Shown here one piece after another: positions 25,278 to 34,824 of a DNA stretch of 64,000 bases. The notes below the pieces were generated by a model. It was not told the origin of the DNA and made no database searches. It saw nothing but the letters and a program-made list of their open reading frames with translations. Origin of the DNA: JARRKC01 sp037388505 (lineage in GTDB: Bacteria; Acidobacteriota; UBA6911; RPQK01; JAPXNP01); assembly GCA_037388505.1 (NCBI GenBank), contig JARRKC010000014.1, positions 1 through 64,000 on the forward strand, written 5' to 3'. Position numbers and translations under genes: made by a program. The number at the start of each line of letters is the position of its first letter. Positions within the stretch are counted from its first letter, which is position 1.

Positions 25278-26438
25278 TCAACCGGCAGAAGCATCCAGAG
25301 CATGCCCCAAATCCGCGATCAAATCCGCCGTGGCCTCAATGCCCACTGACAGGCGGACGAGGCTGTCCCGGATTCCGAGCGATTCCCGCTCTTCGGTCGA
25401 CAATGCGGAATGAGAGGTGACGGCCGGCTGGGTGATCAGTGTTTCGACGCCCCCCAGGCTCGGCGCTACCAACGGGATCGTCAGCGTAGAGAAGAACCGG
25501 TGGACCGACTCGTTGCCCCCACGAAGTTCGAAGCTCAACATCCCGCCAAAGCCCTCGAATAGAGACTTGCTGCGTTCATCCCCACAGCCTTCAAGCCCGG
25601 GATAATTGACGCGTTCCACCTGAGGATGCTTGCTGAGGAAGCGGCTGATCTCCAGCGCGCTGCGGTTCTGATGATGGACCCGGAGAACCAGCGTCTTGAG
25701 CCCTCGTTCGAGCAAGAAGCAGGCGTGCGGATCGAGGCAGCCGCCCAGGTGAAGCAATCTGCGGTTGGCCCGCGCGATGAATTCCGCCTTTCCGATCACG
25801 GCCCCGCCGACGATGTCGGTGTGTCCGTTCAGGTATTTGGTGCAACTGTGGATGACGACGTCGAATCCATGCTCGAGCGGGCGGAAATTCACGGGAGTCG
25901 CAAAGGTATTGTCGGTGACCGCCAGTAGACCATGCTCACGACAGAACTGTGTGACTGCTCCAAGATCCGGAATCTGCATGAGCGGATTCGAGACGGTCTC
26001 CACATAGAAGAGCTTCGTCGTCGGCCGCAGCAGAGATTCCCAACTCTCCGGATCCTGGGGATTCGCGAAATCGCACGAGATTCCCCAATCCGGAAAATCT
26101 CGGACGAGTAGATCGTAGGTCCCGCCGTAGAGCGTACCCTGTGCAATCATGTGGTCACCATTCGCAACGACCGCGAGGAGCGCCGCCGAGATCGCCGCCA
26201 TCCCGCTGGCCGTTACGAGCCCTGCCTCACCCGATTCGAGGTCGGCCAGCCGGCTGTGGAGTACCCGATGATTCGGCGTGTTGTTGAGTCGGATGTACCG
26301 CAGAGCCTCATACTCGGTCTGCCCCTGGTAGAGATAGGTCGAGGATTGAAAGATCGGCAAAATGACGGCATCTCCGTAACGTTCCACGTCGCCGCCATGA
26401 ATGGTTCTGGTCTGAATGTCCCGCTTCGGTTTCTCCAT
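25278..26438 (-). CDS. Trans-sulfuration PLP enzyme (cystathionine gamma-synthase/lyase family)
   Basis: 386 residues. The Cys/Met-metabolism PLP family is shown by PIFQSSTY, the PLP lysine in HSCTKYLNGHTDIVGG, and CLDPHACFLLERGLKTL. Family members make or cleave cystathionine, homocysteine or methionine; which reaction occurs here cannot be decided. The active-site loop usually reading YxRxxNPT is altered to YIRLNNTPNH. I start at ATG 26438, six bases after AGAGGAG. It heads a minus-strand set with ytxJ and the aminotransferase. A paralogue lies at 49888. Confidence 0.88.
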   Translation of the reverse strand: MEKPKRDIQTRTIHGGDVERYGDAVILPIFQSSTYLYQGQTEYEALRYIRLNNTPNHRVLHSRLADLESGEAGLVTASGMAAISAALLAVVANGDHMIAQGTLYGGTYDLLVRDFPDWGISCDFANPQDPESWESLLRPTTKLFYVETVSNPLMQIPDLGAVTQFCREHGLLAVTDNTFATPVNFRPLEHGFDVVIHSCTKYLNGHTDIVGGAVIGKAEFIARANRRLLHLGGCLDPHACFLLERGLKTLVLRVHHQNRSALEISRFLSKHPQVERVNYPGLEGCGDERSKSLFEGFGGMLSFELRGGNESVHRFFSTLTIPLVAPSLGGVETLITQPAVTSHSALSTEERESLGIRDSLVRLSVGIEATADLIADLGHALDASAG

Positions 26439-26673
26439 CGTCAACTCCTCTTCTGCGGCTCTCCGGCACGCTCCTGTCGCATTCTGCCCTGGGCGATCTT
26501 CGCTGGAAAAGATCCTCTACGACAGATCGTCGACTCGCAATATACAACCTGGCGCGACCTCGTCCACCCCGTTTGCGGCCTTCGCGCATCTATTTCCTCC
26601 TCCCGGGCTCCCTTGCCCCCCTTCTCCGCCTCGATCATGCGGTCTGATCCGGAAAGCGCTACACTCGACGAAC

Positions 26674-26976
26674 ATGGCCCCGCGCGAGGACGACACGGAT
26701 GAGTTCCCCGAGTCCCTGGAGTTTCCGATCGACGGAATCCTCGACCTCCATACCTTTCGACCGTCTGAGGTTGCCCAGCTCGTGCCGGACTACCTGGAAG
26801 AGTGCCGCAGCCGAGGGATCCTCGAGATCCGAATCATTCACGGCAAAGGAACCGGCCGGCTCCGGGACATGGTGAGGAGGATTCTGAGCAACCACCCCGC
26901 CGTCCTCTCCTTCCGCACCCCCTCCGACTCCTCCGGGTGGGGCGCCACGATCGTGCGACTGAAGAGAGACCTCTGA
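26674..26976 (+). CDS. Smr-domain protein
   Basis: 100 residues, almost entirely an Smr (MutS2 C-terminal-like) domain: LDLHTFRPSEVAQLVPDYLEECRSRG and IRIIHGKGTGRLRDMVRRIL. The LDLHxxR-like and HGKGTG boxes are the nucleic-acid/nuclease motifs of this fold. Stand-alone Smr proteins bind or nick DNA or RNA; the role here is unknown. The chosen ATG follows TACACT by eight bases with no ribosome site. It is divergent from the trans-sulfuration gene. Confidence 0.85.
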   Translation: MAPREDDTDEFPESLEFPIDGILDLHTFRPSEVAQLVPDYLEECRSRGILEIRIIHGKGTGRLRDMVRRILSNHPAVLSFRTPSDSSGWGATIVRLKRDL

Positions 26977-27074
26977 GGATTTCAGACATGGAAACGTGGC
27001 TAGGATAGGCTTCTCTGGCCGGAGGCCGCGACGCCACGAGTGTTGTGCACGCTGCGCTCCGAGGGTCAGCCGAT

Positions 27075-27107
27075 GAGAACGGGAGAACCGGAGGACGGGA
27101 GAGCGGG
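27075..27107 (-). repeat. GGGAGAACCGGAGGACGGG-type repeat
   Basis: This is the reverse complement of the 16-bp unit tandemly repeated at 10921-11000, about two units long here. It lies 20 bases ahead of a block of the GTTCCGAG family. Confidence 0.75.
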
Positions 27108-27130
27108 CCCTCGGAGCTGGAATACGGGAG

Positions 27131-27197
27131 AGAGTTCCGAGTTCCGAGAGTTCCGAGAGTTCCGAGAGTTCAGTGTCAGAGTTCCGAAAGTTCCGGG
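27131..27197 (+). repeat. GTTCCGAG-family tandem repeat behind the Smr gene
   Basis: Six or so GAGTTCCGA units with a mostly 10-base period, decaying toward the right end. They read in the same direction as the upstream gene, as in the other members of this family at 23001, 29180 and 48255. Confidence 0.75.
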
Positions 27198-27392
27198 TTG
27201 GTCCGCTCCGTCCGCTCAGTCGACTACCCCGGATCGGTCTGGCTGTTCGATCAGATGGACACGATGAACTCAGGGGTTTCGAGATCCGATTGAGTGATCT
27301 GTCACTTCGTCCGCCGCGTGCAGTCCGCGTGTCTCACCCATTTCCCGGCTCCCGGATCGCAAATTCGACCTCGGTTTGAGAAACTCTAAGGT

Positions 27393-29180
27393 ATGTCCGA
27401 AACGACCAAACCCATCGAGACCGGAGCCGAAGCCGTTGAGTGGGACCTGACTGCCCTGTTCGCACGGGCGGAAGAACTCGATCAGAGCCTCGGCGAGACT
27501 GAGGAGCGAGCGTCCCGGTTCGCCGAGCGATACCGGGGAAAGGTGAGTCAGTTGACCGCGATGGAGCTCGCCGACGCACTCGCGGAGTTCGAGTCCATAC
27601 ACGACGTCCTGGACCGGGCCGGGACTCATGCCTTTCTCGACTGGTCCTCCAACACCGAAGATTCCGGCCGCGGCGCACGAATGCAGGCCGTAACCGAACG
27701 CGTGATTCAGATCAATCAGCAACTGATCTTCTTCGAACTCGAGCTGATCCACACGGCCGCCGAGAAGGGTGATGCCCTGACCGGTGACGCCGCGCTTGCG
27801 CGCTATCGGCATTACATCGAGTTGCTGGGACTGAGACAGGAACATGTCCTCAGTGAACCGGAAGAGCGGATCATCTCCCTCAAGACGCTCTCCGGCGCAG
27901 GAGCCTGGTCGAGGTTCTTCGATGAGACTCTCGCAGCGGCGCGCTTCCCACATGACGGGAAGACCCTGACCGAACAGGAGATTCTGGCGAAGCTGTACGA
28001 TCCCCAACGAGAAGTCCGCCGCCGCGCCGCCGAAGCCTTCACGAGCGGCCTCAAGAACAACCTTCGGACCCTGACCTTCGTTTTCAACACGCTTCTTGCC
28101 GAAAAGGCGTCGGACGATCGTCTGCGCCGGTTTCCCGACTGGCTCTCGAGTCGCAACCTCTCCAACGAGATCAGCGATGCCGCCGTAGAGTCGCTCATCA
28201 ACAGCGTCACCGACCGCTATGATCTGTCCGAACGATACTACGCGCTCAAACGAAAGCTCCTGGGGCTGGACACCCTCTTTGACTACGACCGATACGCCCC
28301 GATGCAAGAGGTCGAAAGGCGCTACTCCTGGTCCGAGGCTCGCGATACCGTCCTGACGGCCTACCGCGATTTCTCCCCAAAGGCCGCGGACATCGCTCAA
28401 ATGTTTTTCGAGAAGAGATGGATCGATGCTCCCGTTCGCCCCGGCAAACGCAGCGGTGCGTTCAGTCATCGGGGCGTTCCCCAGGTTCACCCATACATCC
28501 TGCTGAACTTCACCGGCAACACTCGGGATGTCCAAACCTTGGCCCACGAACTGGGTCATGGTGTCCACCAGTATCTGTCCAATCCGTTGGGATCGCTGCA
28601 GGCCGGAACGCCCCTGACGACTGCCGAAACGGCCTCCGTTTTCGGCGAAATGCTCGTCTTCGAGCGTCTGCTCAACTCCGAGTCCGATCCCCGGCAACGG
28701 CTGGCTCTGCTCATGAGCAAGATCGACGACACGATGGCGACCGTCTTTCGACAGATCGCCATGAATCGCTTTGAGGACCGGATCCATCGGAGCCGCCGGG
28801 AAAAGGGCGAGTTGAACACCCAGCAGTTCAGCCAGTTCTGGTTCGAGACGCAAAGCGAGATGTTTCGGGAGAGCGTGACCCTGACGGATGGCTACCGGAT
28901 CTGGTGGAGCTACATCCCGCACTTCGTCCATACACCGGGTTATGTGTACGCCTACGCATTCGGAGAGTTGTTGGTTCTGGCCCTGTACGCCTTGTTTCGG
29001 TCCGAACCATCCGGCTTCGTGGATCGCTACTTGCGCTTGCTGGCTGCAGGCGGTTCAGACTGGCCCCACCACCTGCTGGAACCCATGGGCGTCGACCTGC
29101 GTGACCCGGGTTTCTGGCACCGGGGTCTCGAGGAGATCGAAAAGCTCATCGCGCAAGCCGAGGAACTCGGGGAGGATTAG
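27393..29180 (+). CDS. M3 family oligoendopeptidase (PepF-like)
   Basis: 595 residues. A cytoplasmic zinc oligopeptidase: the HExxH motif is in LAHELGHGVHQYLSN (about residues 388-402) and the third ligand Glu is in TTAETASVFGEMLVFERLL. The N-terminal helical region is typical of PepF/M3B enzymes, which degrade short peptides. Length matches the family. It is monocistronic, and the stop codon TAG runs directly into a GTTCCGAG repeat. Confidence 0.93.
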   Translation: MSETTKPIETGAEAVEWDLTALFARAEELDQSLGETEERASRFAERYRGKVSQLTAMELADALAEFESIHDVLDRAGTHAFLDWSSNTEDSGRGARMQAVTERVIQINQQLIFFELELIHTAAEKGDALTGDAALARYRHYIELLGLRQEHVLSEPEERIISLKTLSGAGAWSRFFDETLAAARFPHDGKTLTEQEILAKLYDPQREVRRRAAEAFTSGLKNNLRTLTFVFNTLLAEKASDDRLRRFPDWLSSRNLSNEISDAAVESLINSVTDRYDLSERYYALKRKLLGLDTLFDYDRYAPMQEVERRYSWSEARDTVLTAYRDFSPKAADIAQMFFEKRWIDAPVRPGKRSGAFSHRGVPQVHPYILLNFTGNTRDVQTLAHELGHGVHQYLSNPLGSLQAGTPLTTAETASVFGEMLVFERLLNSESDPRQRLALLMSKIDDTMATVFRQIAMNRFEDRIHRSRREKGELNTQQFSQFWFETQSEMFRESVTLTDGYRIWWSYIPHFVHTPGYVYAYAFGELLVLALYALFRSEPSGFVDRYLRLLAAGGSDWPHHLLEPMGVDLRDPGFWHRGLEEIEKLIAQAEELGED

Positions 29181-29217
29181 TTCCGAGTTCCGAGTTTCGG
29201 GTTCCGGAGCTCGGAAC
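29180..29217 (+). repeat. GTTCCGAG-family repeat overlapping the pepF-like stop codon
   Basis: The block begins with the last base of the TAG stop and reads GTTCCGAGTTCCGAG and degenerate units downstream, ending in CTCGGAAC. The start and end can pair (TTCCGAG with CTCGGAA). Orientation relative to the upstream gene matches the other members. Confidence 0.75.
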
Positions 29218-29251
29218 AGTCTCACTTCGCCCCTCGCCCTTCACACTTTCT

Positions 29252-30619
29252 TCAGTGGTTGTTGTTGAAGCGCGTCATGAGGCGGGCGATCAGCATGGCC
29301 GTCTCGAGGGCCTGCTCGTAGTTCAACCGCGGATCCACGTGAGAGCGGTAGGCCCGGCTCAGATCCGCTTCCTTTAGCCCCCGAGCCCCTCCGATGCACT
29401 CGGTGACATTCTCGCCCGTGAGTTCGAAATGGACTCCCCCGAGATAGGTCCCCATCTCTTGATGGATCCGGAAAGCCTGCTCGAGCTCTGCGAGAATCTT
29501 CTCGAAGTCCCGCGTCTTCTTTCCAGACGCGGTCTTCTCGGTATTACCGTGCATGGGATCGCACACCCAGAGGACCAGCCGGCCGTTCCGTTCGATCGCT
29601 TCGACGAGAGGCGGCAGACCCCGCGCGATCCCATCGACACCAAATCGATGAATCAGGGTCAGTCGGCCGGGTTCGTTGTTGGGATTCAATACCCTGGTCA
29701 GTTCGACCAGTTCCTCCGGTCCGATGGAACCTCCGATCTTGACGCCGATCGGATTCGCGATACCGCGGAAGAAATCCACGTGAGCCCCATCCAGATTCCG
29801 AGTCCGGTTTCCGATCCACGGCATGTGGGTAGAGAGATCGTACCAACCGGGGCGGTGCGGGACGTGGCGTGTCTGAGCCTGCTCATAGTACAGATGCAGC
29901 CCCTCATGGCTGGTGTAGAAATCGACCCGTTTGAATTCATCGACGCGGCTGCCCAGGATCGTCTCGAGAAAGTGCACCGAACCGGTGATCGACTCGACGA
30001 TGCGCCGGTATTCGGCAGCCTCGGGTGAGTGAGCCACGAAATCCAAATCCCAGTATTCCGGATGGTGGAGATCCGCAAAACCTCCGTCCAGGAGTCCCCG
30101 TATGAAATTCAGGGTCAATGCGGCACGTTCGTAGCCCCGCAGCATGAGTTCGGGATTCGGAATCCTGTCATCCTCGGTGAACGCATAGCGATTGATCAGG
30201 TCTCCGCGATAACTCGGGAGCTTCCGGTTCCCTTTCGACTCGAAGTGGGACGACCGCGGCTTTGCATATTGACCGGCAATCCGACCGACTCGGATCACGG
30301 GCTTTCTTCCGCCCACGACCAGGATCAGGCTCATCTGAAGAAGAATCTTCAGCTTGTTGGCGATGATGGAAGAGTTGCAGTCGTCGAAGCTCTCGGAGCA
30401 GTCTCCGCCTTGGAGCAGGAATCTGCGTCCTTGAGCAGCCTCTGCAAGCTGTGACTTGAGCGATTCCACTTCCCAGCTGGTCACCAGCGGGGGGAGCTTG
30501 GTCAGTTCCTGGACGGCCCGATCGCGTACCGCAGGATCCGGGTACTCGGGCATTTGTGACACCGGACATTGCTGCCATGATGTCGGTGACCAAGGTTTGA
30601 TTGCAGCACTGCTCGCCAC
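29252..30619 (-). CDS. Class II 3-deoxy-7-phosphoheptulonate (DAHP) synthase
   Basis: 455 residues. Catalyses the first step of the shikimate pathway from PEP and erythrose-4-phosphate. Class II landmarks are complete: WSPTSW near the start, GGDCSESF with the metal-binding Cys, RVGRIAGQYAKPRS, VCDPMHGNT (His), FELTGENVTEC (Glu) and HVDPRLN (Asp). GTG start without an obvious ribosome site; it fits because the conserved WSPTSW begins about ten residues in. No regulatory fusion (for example chorismate mutase) is present. It is monocistronic. Confidence 0.94.
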   Translation of the reverse strand: MASSAAIKPWSPTSWQQCPVSQMPEYPDPAVRDRAVQELTKLPPLVTSWEVESLKSQLAEAAQGRRFLLQGGDCSESFDDCNSSIIANKLKILLQMSLILVVGGRKPVIRVGRIAGQYAKPRSSHFESKGNRKLPSYRGDLINRYAFTEDDRIPNPELMLRGYERAALTLNFIRGLLDGGFADLHHPEYWDLDFVAHSPEAAEYRRIVESITGSVHFLETILGSRVDEFKRVDFYTSHEGLHLYYEQAQTRHVPHRPGWYDLSTHMPWIGNRTRNLDGAHVDFFRGIANPIGVKIGGSIGPEELVELTRVLNPNNEPGRLTLIHRFGVDGIARGLPPLVEAIERNGRLVLWVCDPMHGNTEKTASGKKTRDFEKILAELEQAFRIHQEMGTYLGGVHFELTGENVTECIGGARGLKEADLSRAYRSHVDPRLNYEQALETAMLIARLMTRFNNNH

Positions 30620-30928
30620 GGACTGAAGTCTACCAGAAAGGGCTCTCGGCCCGCAGGCTACATCAGAGGCTCGAGTGCCTACGCTGCGGCTTTGCGCGAG
30701 GTCGAGTCGCCGAGGCTACGCACTGCCCCCGAGCATCAACCCAAATTCGGGCTGAGACCATTTGGGCAACACGCCGGCGCGTTCAGAACTCCCAAGTGCT
30801 TCTCTTTCCGTCGGTCTAAACAAAGCCCACAACAACGCGGCCGCGCCTCTCCCTGAACCCCAATGAGCGGCAATTTGTTCGGAAACTCGCTAACATGATT
30901 TCAAATCGAAACTTAGGGAGAAATCATT
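30620..30928. other. Intergenic region ahead of the alcohol dehydrogenase gene
   Basis: About 310 bases between divergent genes. Its middle (30691-30784) is the second copy of the element at 7795-7887. I see no gene. A GGGAG ribosome site precedes the plus-strand gene. Confidence 0.55.
30691..30784 (+). repeat. Dispersed intergenic element, copy 2
   Basis: Aligns over about 94 bases with 7795-7887, with shared blocks TTTGCGCGAG, GGGCTGAG and CCATTTGGGC and roughly a quarter of positions different. The core CCAAAT...ATTTGG hairpin is retained. It stands about 145 bases ahead of a plus-strand gene; copy 1 stands about 90 bases ahead of one. Confidence 0.6.
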
Positions 30929-31915
30929 ATGAAAGCAATGGTCCTGCACGAGGCCAAGACTCCACTTCGCCTCGAGGACGTGGAGAGACCTGAGCCTTCT
31001 TCGACTCAGGTCTTGGTGAAGGTCGAGGCTTGCGGAGTGTGCCGAACCGACCTCCATGTTGTGGATGGCGAGCTTCCCGAGCCGAAGCTGCCCCTCATCC
31101 TCGGTCACCAAATCGTGGGTACTGTCATCTCGAGGGGAGACGAAGGCGGCGACTTCGAAAGAGGCGAGCGCGTTGGGATTCCCTGGATGGGCTGGACATG
31201 CGGCAAGTGCAAGTACTGTCGCTCCGGCCGGGAGAATCTGTGCGACCACGCCCGCTTCACCGGGTACACTCTCGATGGCGGTTATGCAGAATTCGCAGTC
31301 GCCGATCACCGCTTCTGCATTCGGATCCCCGAACAATACGAACCGGTCGCTGCCGCTCCGCTGCTGTGTGCCGGATTGATCGGATTCCGAACCTATCGCA
31401 AGGCCGGCGATGCCAAGCGGCTGGGGTTCTATGGATTTGGAGCGGCCGCCCACATCGTGGCTCAGATCGCCCTGTACGAGGGTCGTGAAATCTACGCGTT
31501 CACCCGGCCGGGCGACCGGAAGGCGCAGGAATTCGCAAAGTCAATGGGTGCCGTCTGGGCTGGTGATTCGGACAAACCGTCTCCTGAGGAACTGGATGCC
31601 GCACTGATCTTCGCCCCGGTCGGCGCGGTTGTTCCCGCCGCGTTGCGAGCCGTATCCAAAGGTGGTGCGGTGGTCTGCGGAGGAATTCATATGAGCGACA
31701 TTCCCTCCTTCCCGTATTCCATTCTGTGGGGAGAGAGGCTGATCGAATCCGTGGCTAACCTGACCCGTAAGGATGGGACTGATTTCATGAAGATCGCCCC
31801 CAAGGTTCCCGTCCATGCACACACCGAGACGTTCACCCTCGAGGAGGCAAATGTGGCCCTCGACCGTTTTCGCAGTGGTAACATCTCGGGGGCTGCGGTA
31901 CTAATACCATCGTGA
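30929..31915 (+). CDS. Zinc-dependent alcohol dehydrogenase, AdhA-like
   Basis: 328 residues of the medium-chain dehydrogenase family, oxidising an alcohol or reducing an aldehyde with NAD(P). Catalytic zinc ligands C38 and H60 and a later Cys (PLLCAGLIGFR, about 148) are present; the residue after H60 is Gln (GHQ) where many relatives have Glu. The structural zinc site is intact (C91, C94, C97, C105 in TCGKCKYCRSGRENLC). The cofactor loop reads GFYGFGAAAHIVAQIA, a variant of GxGxxG. The ATG follows AGGGAGAAATCATT. Confidence 0.9.
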   Translation: MKAMVLHEAKTPLRLEDVERPEPSSTQVLVKVEACGVCRTDLHVVDGELPEPKLPLILGHQIVGTVISRGDEGGDFERGERVGIPWMGWTCGKCKYCRSGRENLCDHARFTGYTLDGGYAEFAVADHRFCIRIPEQYEPVAAAPLLCAGLIGFRTYRKAGDAKRLGFYGFGAAAHIVAQIALYEGREIYAFTRPGDRKAQEFAKSMGAVWAGDSDKPSPEELDAALIFAPVGAVVPAALRAVSKGGAVVCGGIHMSDIPSFPYSILWGERLIESVANLTRKDGTDFMKIAPKVPVHAHTETFTLEEANVALDRFRSGNISGAAVLIPS

Positions 31916-32027
31916 ACTCCGGAGCCCGCGTGTTGGTTTCGGAGCGATGACGAAGACGGGGCACCTGCCGGCAGGCGAACCTGCCGAAGGCACTGCGAAC
32001 GTTCCTGATCTATTCGAGGAAGGGCAC

Positions 32028-34685
32028 ATGAGAAAGACGATCATCCTTGCCACCGTGCTGGTTCTGCTCGAGACGCTGTCGTTCGGTCAGCGCCATGACT
32101 ACTATCCGGGCGCTGACTACGATCCGGCGATCCCGACGCTCGAGGCGACTGTCGGCCATGATTGGGGAGACAAGATCTCGAGTTACGCCGACATCGAAAC
32201 GTATGCCCACGTCCTCGCCGAGCACTCACCCAAGGTCAATCTGGTGAGCTACGGCCAGACGTGGGAAGGGCGGAAACTCTACCTCCTGATTGTCTCCTCG
32301 GAGGCCAATCTCGCACGTCTGGAAGAGATCCGACAGCGGACTCAGCAACTCGCCTATCCGGAGGGAGGAACACCTGGATTCGACAATCTGCCCTGCACCG
32401 TGTCGCTCATGTACGGGATCCACGGAAATGAGATCTCCAGTCCCGAGGCTGGCCTCCTGACAGCGTATCACCTCGCTGCGGCGCGCAACGATTCACTCGT
32501 CAAATCGATCCTGGACAACTGTATCGTTCTCATCGATCCGATCGAGAATCCGGACGGCCGCAACCGTTTCGTCCAGTATTTCGAACAGACGAGAGGACGC
32601 TGGCCGGATGAGAATCCCGAAGCTGCGGAACGCAACGAAGTCTGGCCCGGTGGGCGCAGCAACCACTATCTCTTCGACATGAATCGGGACTGGTTTGCCC
32701 TGACCCAACCCGAGACCCGGGGAAGAGTCGCGACGTACCTCAAGTGGTTTCCCCAGGTGGTTGTGGATCTTCACGAAATGGGAGGCGACTCCACGTACTA
32801 CTTCGCACCGCCGGCGGTCCCCATCAATCCTCAGATGACCGATACCCAGCTGAACTGGCTGCGGGAGTTCGGACGGAACAACGCGCGTTGGTTCGACCGA
32901 CTCGGTATCGATTACTTCACTCGCGAAGTCTATGACTCCTTCTATCCGGGTTATGGCGAAGAGTGGCCGGCATTCCAGGGTTCGGTCGGCATGACCTACG
33001 AGCAGGCTTCCGTGCGAGGGTTGGTGCTGCGAAGATCGGACGACACGGTGCTCCATTACAGCGACAGCATCGCCCATCATTTCGATTCCTCCCTGTCGAC
33101 GCTTCAGACCGCTTCGCGGAATCGCGAGAAGCTGCTCCGCACGTTCGCCGAGTACCGGCGTTCGGCGATCGAACAGGGGCGCAGCGGAGAAGTCAAGGAA
33201 GTGATCTTCCCGGCCGGGGCTCATCCCGACCGCGTCAGGGAACTGGTCAACCTTCTCCTGGATCAGGGCATCGAAGTGCGACGCACTTCCAAGTCCGTGC
33301 AACTGCCGAGAGTACGCGGTTTTCTGGACAACACGATCGAAGAAAAGGAGTTCGCCCAAGGCACCTTCTTTGTTCCCTTCGGCCAGCCCGCCGGCAGGCT
33401 CGCACGGAATCTGCTCCTGGAATCGATACCCATGGATGAACCCTTCCTCGCCAAACAGGAGCGCCGATACGAGCGGCGAGAACGGGCGCAGTTCTACGAT
33501 GTGACAGCGTGGTCGCTGCCCCTTCTCTACGATGTCGAATGCTTCGCCGGCATGGGCCCCTCGCCCCTCGAGGGAAGTCGCGTGACGGCGAAAATCGAGT
33601 CCGGTTCCACGGCCGCTCTCCCCACGGCCAAGCTCGCTTACGTCGTGCCCTGGGGCTCCCGCGGCGCGGCGCGCCTCCTGGCCACCCTTTTGCGCGAAGG
33701 CTATCGGGTCTACGAGTCGGACCGCGCTTTCTCCCTCGAGGGACACGACCTCCCTGCCGGATCACTGATCGTGAAGACGCACGACAATGCAGACAGTCTG
33801 CATTCGCGGATTCAGGAGATTGCGAACGACGTCGGGGCCGAGGTGTACGCAACCGACTCGGGTTGGGTGGAAAGCGGACCCAACTTCGGGAGTGAGGACG
33901 TCCACTTCATCCACCGCCCGAAGGTCGCTCTCGCCTACAATGTGCCGACCCGCTCGAGTTCGACGGGTGCCGCACGTTACATCATCGAACAGCTCTACGA
34001 CTATCCGGTGACCACGATCGAGACTGGCGAGATTCCTCGCAGCCGTCTGGATCAATACAACGTCCTCATACTTCCCGATGCCTTCGGAGCGGGTGGATAT
34101 TCGGGTGCACTGGGACAGCGCGGCATCAGTCGTCTCAAAGCCTGGGTCCGGGACGGAGGCACACTGATCACCTTCGGACAGGCCAGCCGATGGCTCACGG
34201 ACGAGAAAGTCGGACTGCTGGCCACGGAGCTGGAGTCCCGCAAGACTGACGAAGATTCGAAGCCGGACCAGGGCAAGGGCGACTCGGCCGATGCCGATCT
34301 CGAACAGCTCATACAACCCAAGGAAGAGGCTCCGGCAAGAGTCCCGGGTGCGTTGGTTCGGGTGCGCCTCGACCCTGAGCAATGGCAGGCCTTCGGATAC
34401 GGGGACGAGATTGCGGCCCTGATCGACAGCAATCGGATCTTCACTCCCCTGAAGCTGGATAAGGGTGTCAACGTTGGTGTCTACTACCCGTCTGATCAGC
34501 TTCTCTTGAGTGGTTTTCTCTGGGAGGATTCCCGCAACCAGCTGGGCAACAAGGCATTCCTCATGTACCAGCCGAGCGGCCGCGGTCATGTCATCGCCTT
34601 CGCTGAGGACCCCACATTCCGTGGCTTCCTGAAGGGACAGCACCTGCTCTTGATGAATGCGCTGTTCTTCGGCCCCGCACACTGA
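32028..34685 (+). CDS. Secreted M14-family metallopeptidase
   Basis: 885 residues with a short signal peptide (MRKTIILATVLVLLETLSFG). The M14 carboxypeptidase domain has zinc ligands H132 and E135 (YGIHGNEISS) and H249 (DLHEMGGD), with a likely catalytic Glu at 325 (GMTYEQAS). A long C-terminal part (about 380-885) includes a region reading like a class I glutamine-amidotransferase fold (LDQYNVLILPDAFGAGGYSGALGQRGISRLKAWV). It probably trims peptides in the periplasm or outside. The ATG at 32028 has GAGGAAGGG just upstream; an upstream in-frame start would bury the signal peptide. Confidence 0.88.
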   Translation: MRKTIILATVLVLLETLSFGQRHDYYPGADYDPAIPTLEATVGHDWGDKISSYADIETYAHVLAEHSPKVNLVSYGQTWEGRKLYLLIVSSEANLARLEEIRQRTQQLAYPEGGTPGFDNLPCTVSLMYGIHGNEISSPEAGLLTAYHLAAARNDSLVKSILDNCIVLIDPIENPDGRNRFVQYFEQTRGRWPDENPEAAERNEVWPGGRSNHYLFDMNRDWFALTQPETRGRVATYLKWFPQVVVDLHEMGGDSTYYFAPPAVPINPQMTDTQLNWLREFGRNNARWFDRLGIDYFTREVYDSFYPGYGEEWPAFQGSVGMTYEQASVRGLVLRRSDDTVLHYSDSIAHHFDSSLSTLQTASRNREKLLRTFAEYRRSAIEQGRSGEVKEVIFPAGAHPDRVRELVNLLLDQGIEVRRTSKSVQLPRVRGFLDNTIEEKEFAQGTFFVPFGQPAGRLARNLLLESIPMDEPFLAKQERRYERRERAQFYDVTAWSLPLLYDVECFAGMGPSPLEGSRVTAKIESGSTAALPTAKLAYVVPWGSRGAARLLATLLREGYRVYESDRAFSLEGHDLPAGSLIVKTHDNADSLHSRIQEIANDVGAEVYATDSGWVESGPNFGSEDVHFIHRPKVALAYNVPTRSSSTGAARYIIEQLYDYPVTTIETGEIPRSRLDQYNVLILPDAFGAGGYSGALGQRGISRLKAWVRDGGTLITFGQASRWLTDEKVGLLATELESRKTDEDSKPDQGKGDSADADLEQLIQPKEEAPARVPGALVRVRLDPEQWQAFGYGDEIAALIDSNRIFTPLKLDKGVNVGVYYPSDQLLLSGFLWEDSRNQLGNKAFLMYQPSGRGHVIAFAEDPTFRGFLKGQHLLLMNALFFGPAH

Positions 34686-34818
34686 CCACGACGTCGTAAT
34701 CGTCCGGTCGTTGTGCTGAACATCGTGCCGCTGTGGTGCCTGCTACCCGACCGGTGTACCGGGGGCTCACCACGACGGCACGACGCCTGAGGAAGACCAC
34801 AACGGCACAACGGAACCA
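34684..34818. repeat. CGTTGTG/CACAACGG low-complexity inverted repeats between convergent genes
   Basis: Between the M14 and pntB stop codons. CCGGTCG (34704-34710) and CGACCGG (34748-34754) pair perfectly, and flanking CACCACGACGGCACGACG- and CGTGCCGCTGTGGTG-like stretches are also mutually complementary. It could act as a two-way transcription stop, but there is no T-run. Confidence 0.5.
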
Positions 34819-34824
34819 CGACTG

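Larger units (their letters stand above)
26977..27392. other. Repeat-rich intergenic region between the Smr and M3 peptidase genes
   Basis: About 415 bases without a credible gene. It carries one block of each of two dispersed low-complexity families (27075-27107 and 27131-27197), then unremarkable sequence. A CTAAGG just before 27393 serves as the ribosome site of the next gene. Confidence 0.6.

Noticed and set aside
27270..28931. 553-codon frame antisense to the M3 peptidase gene
   Set aside because: The opposite strand encodes a complete zinc peptidase with all motifs; long antisense frames are expected in GC-rich codons.
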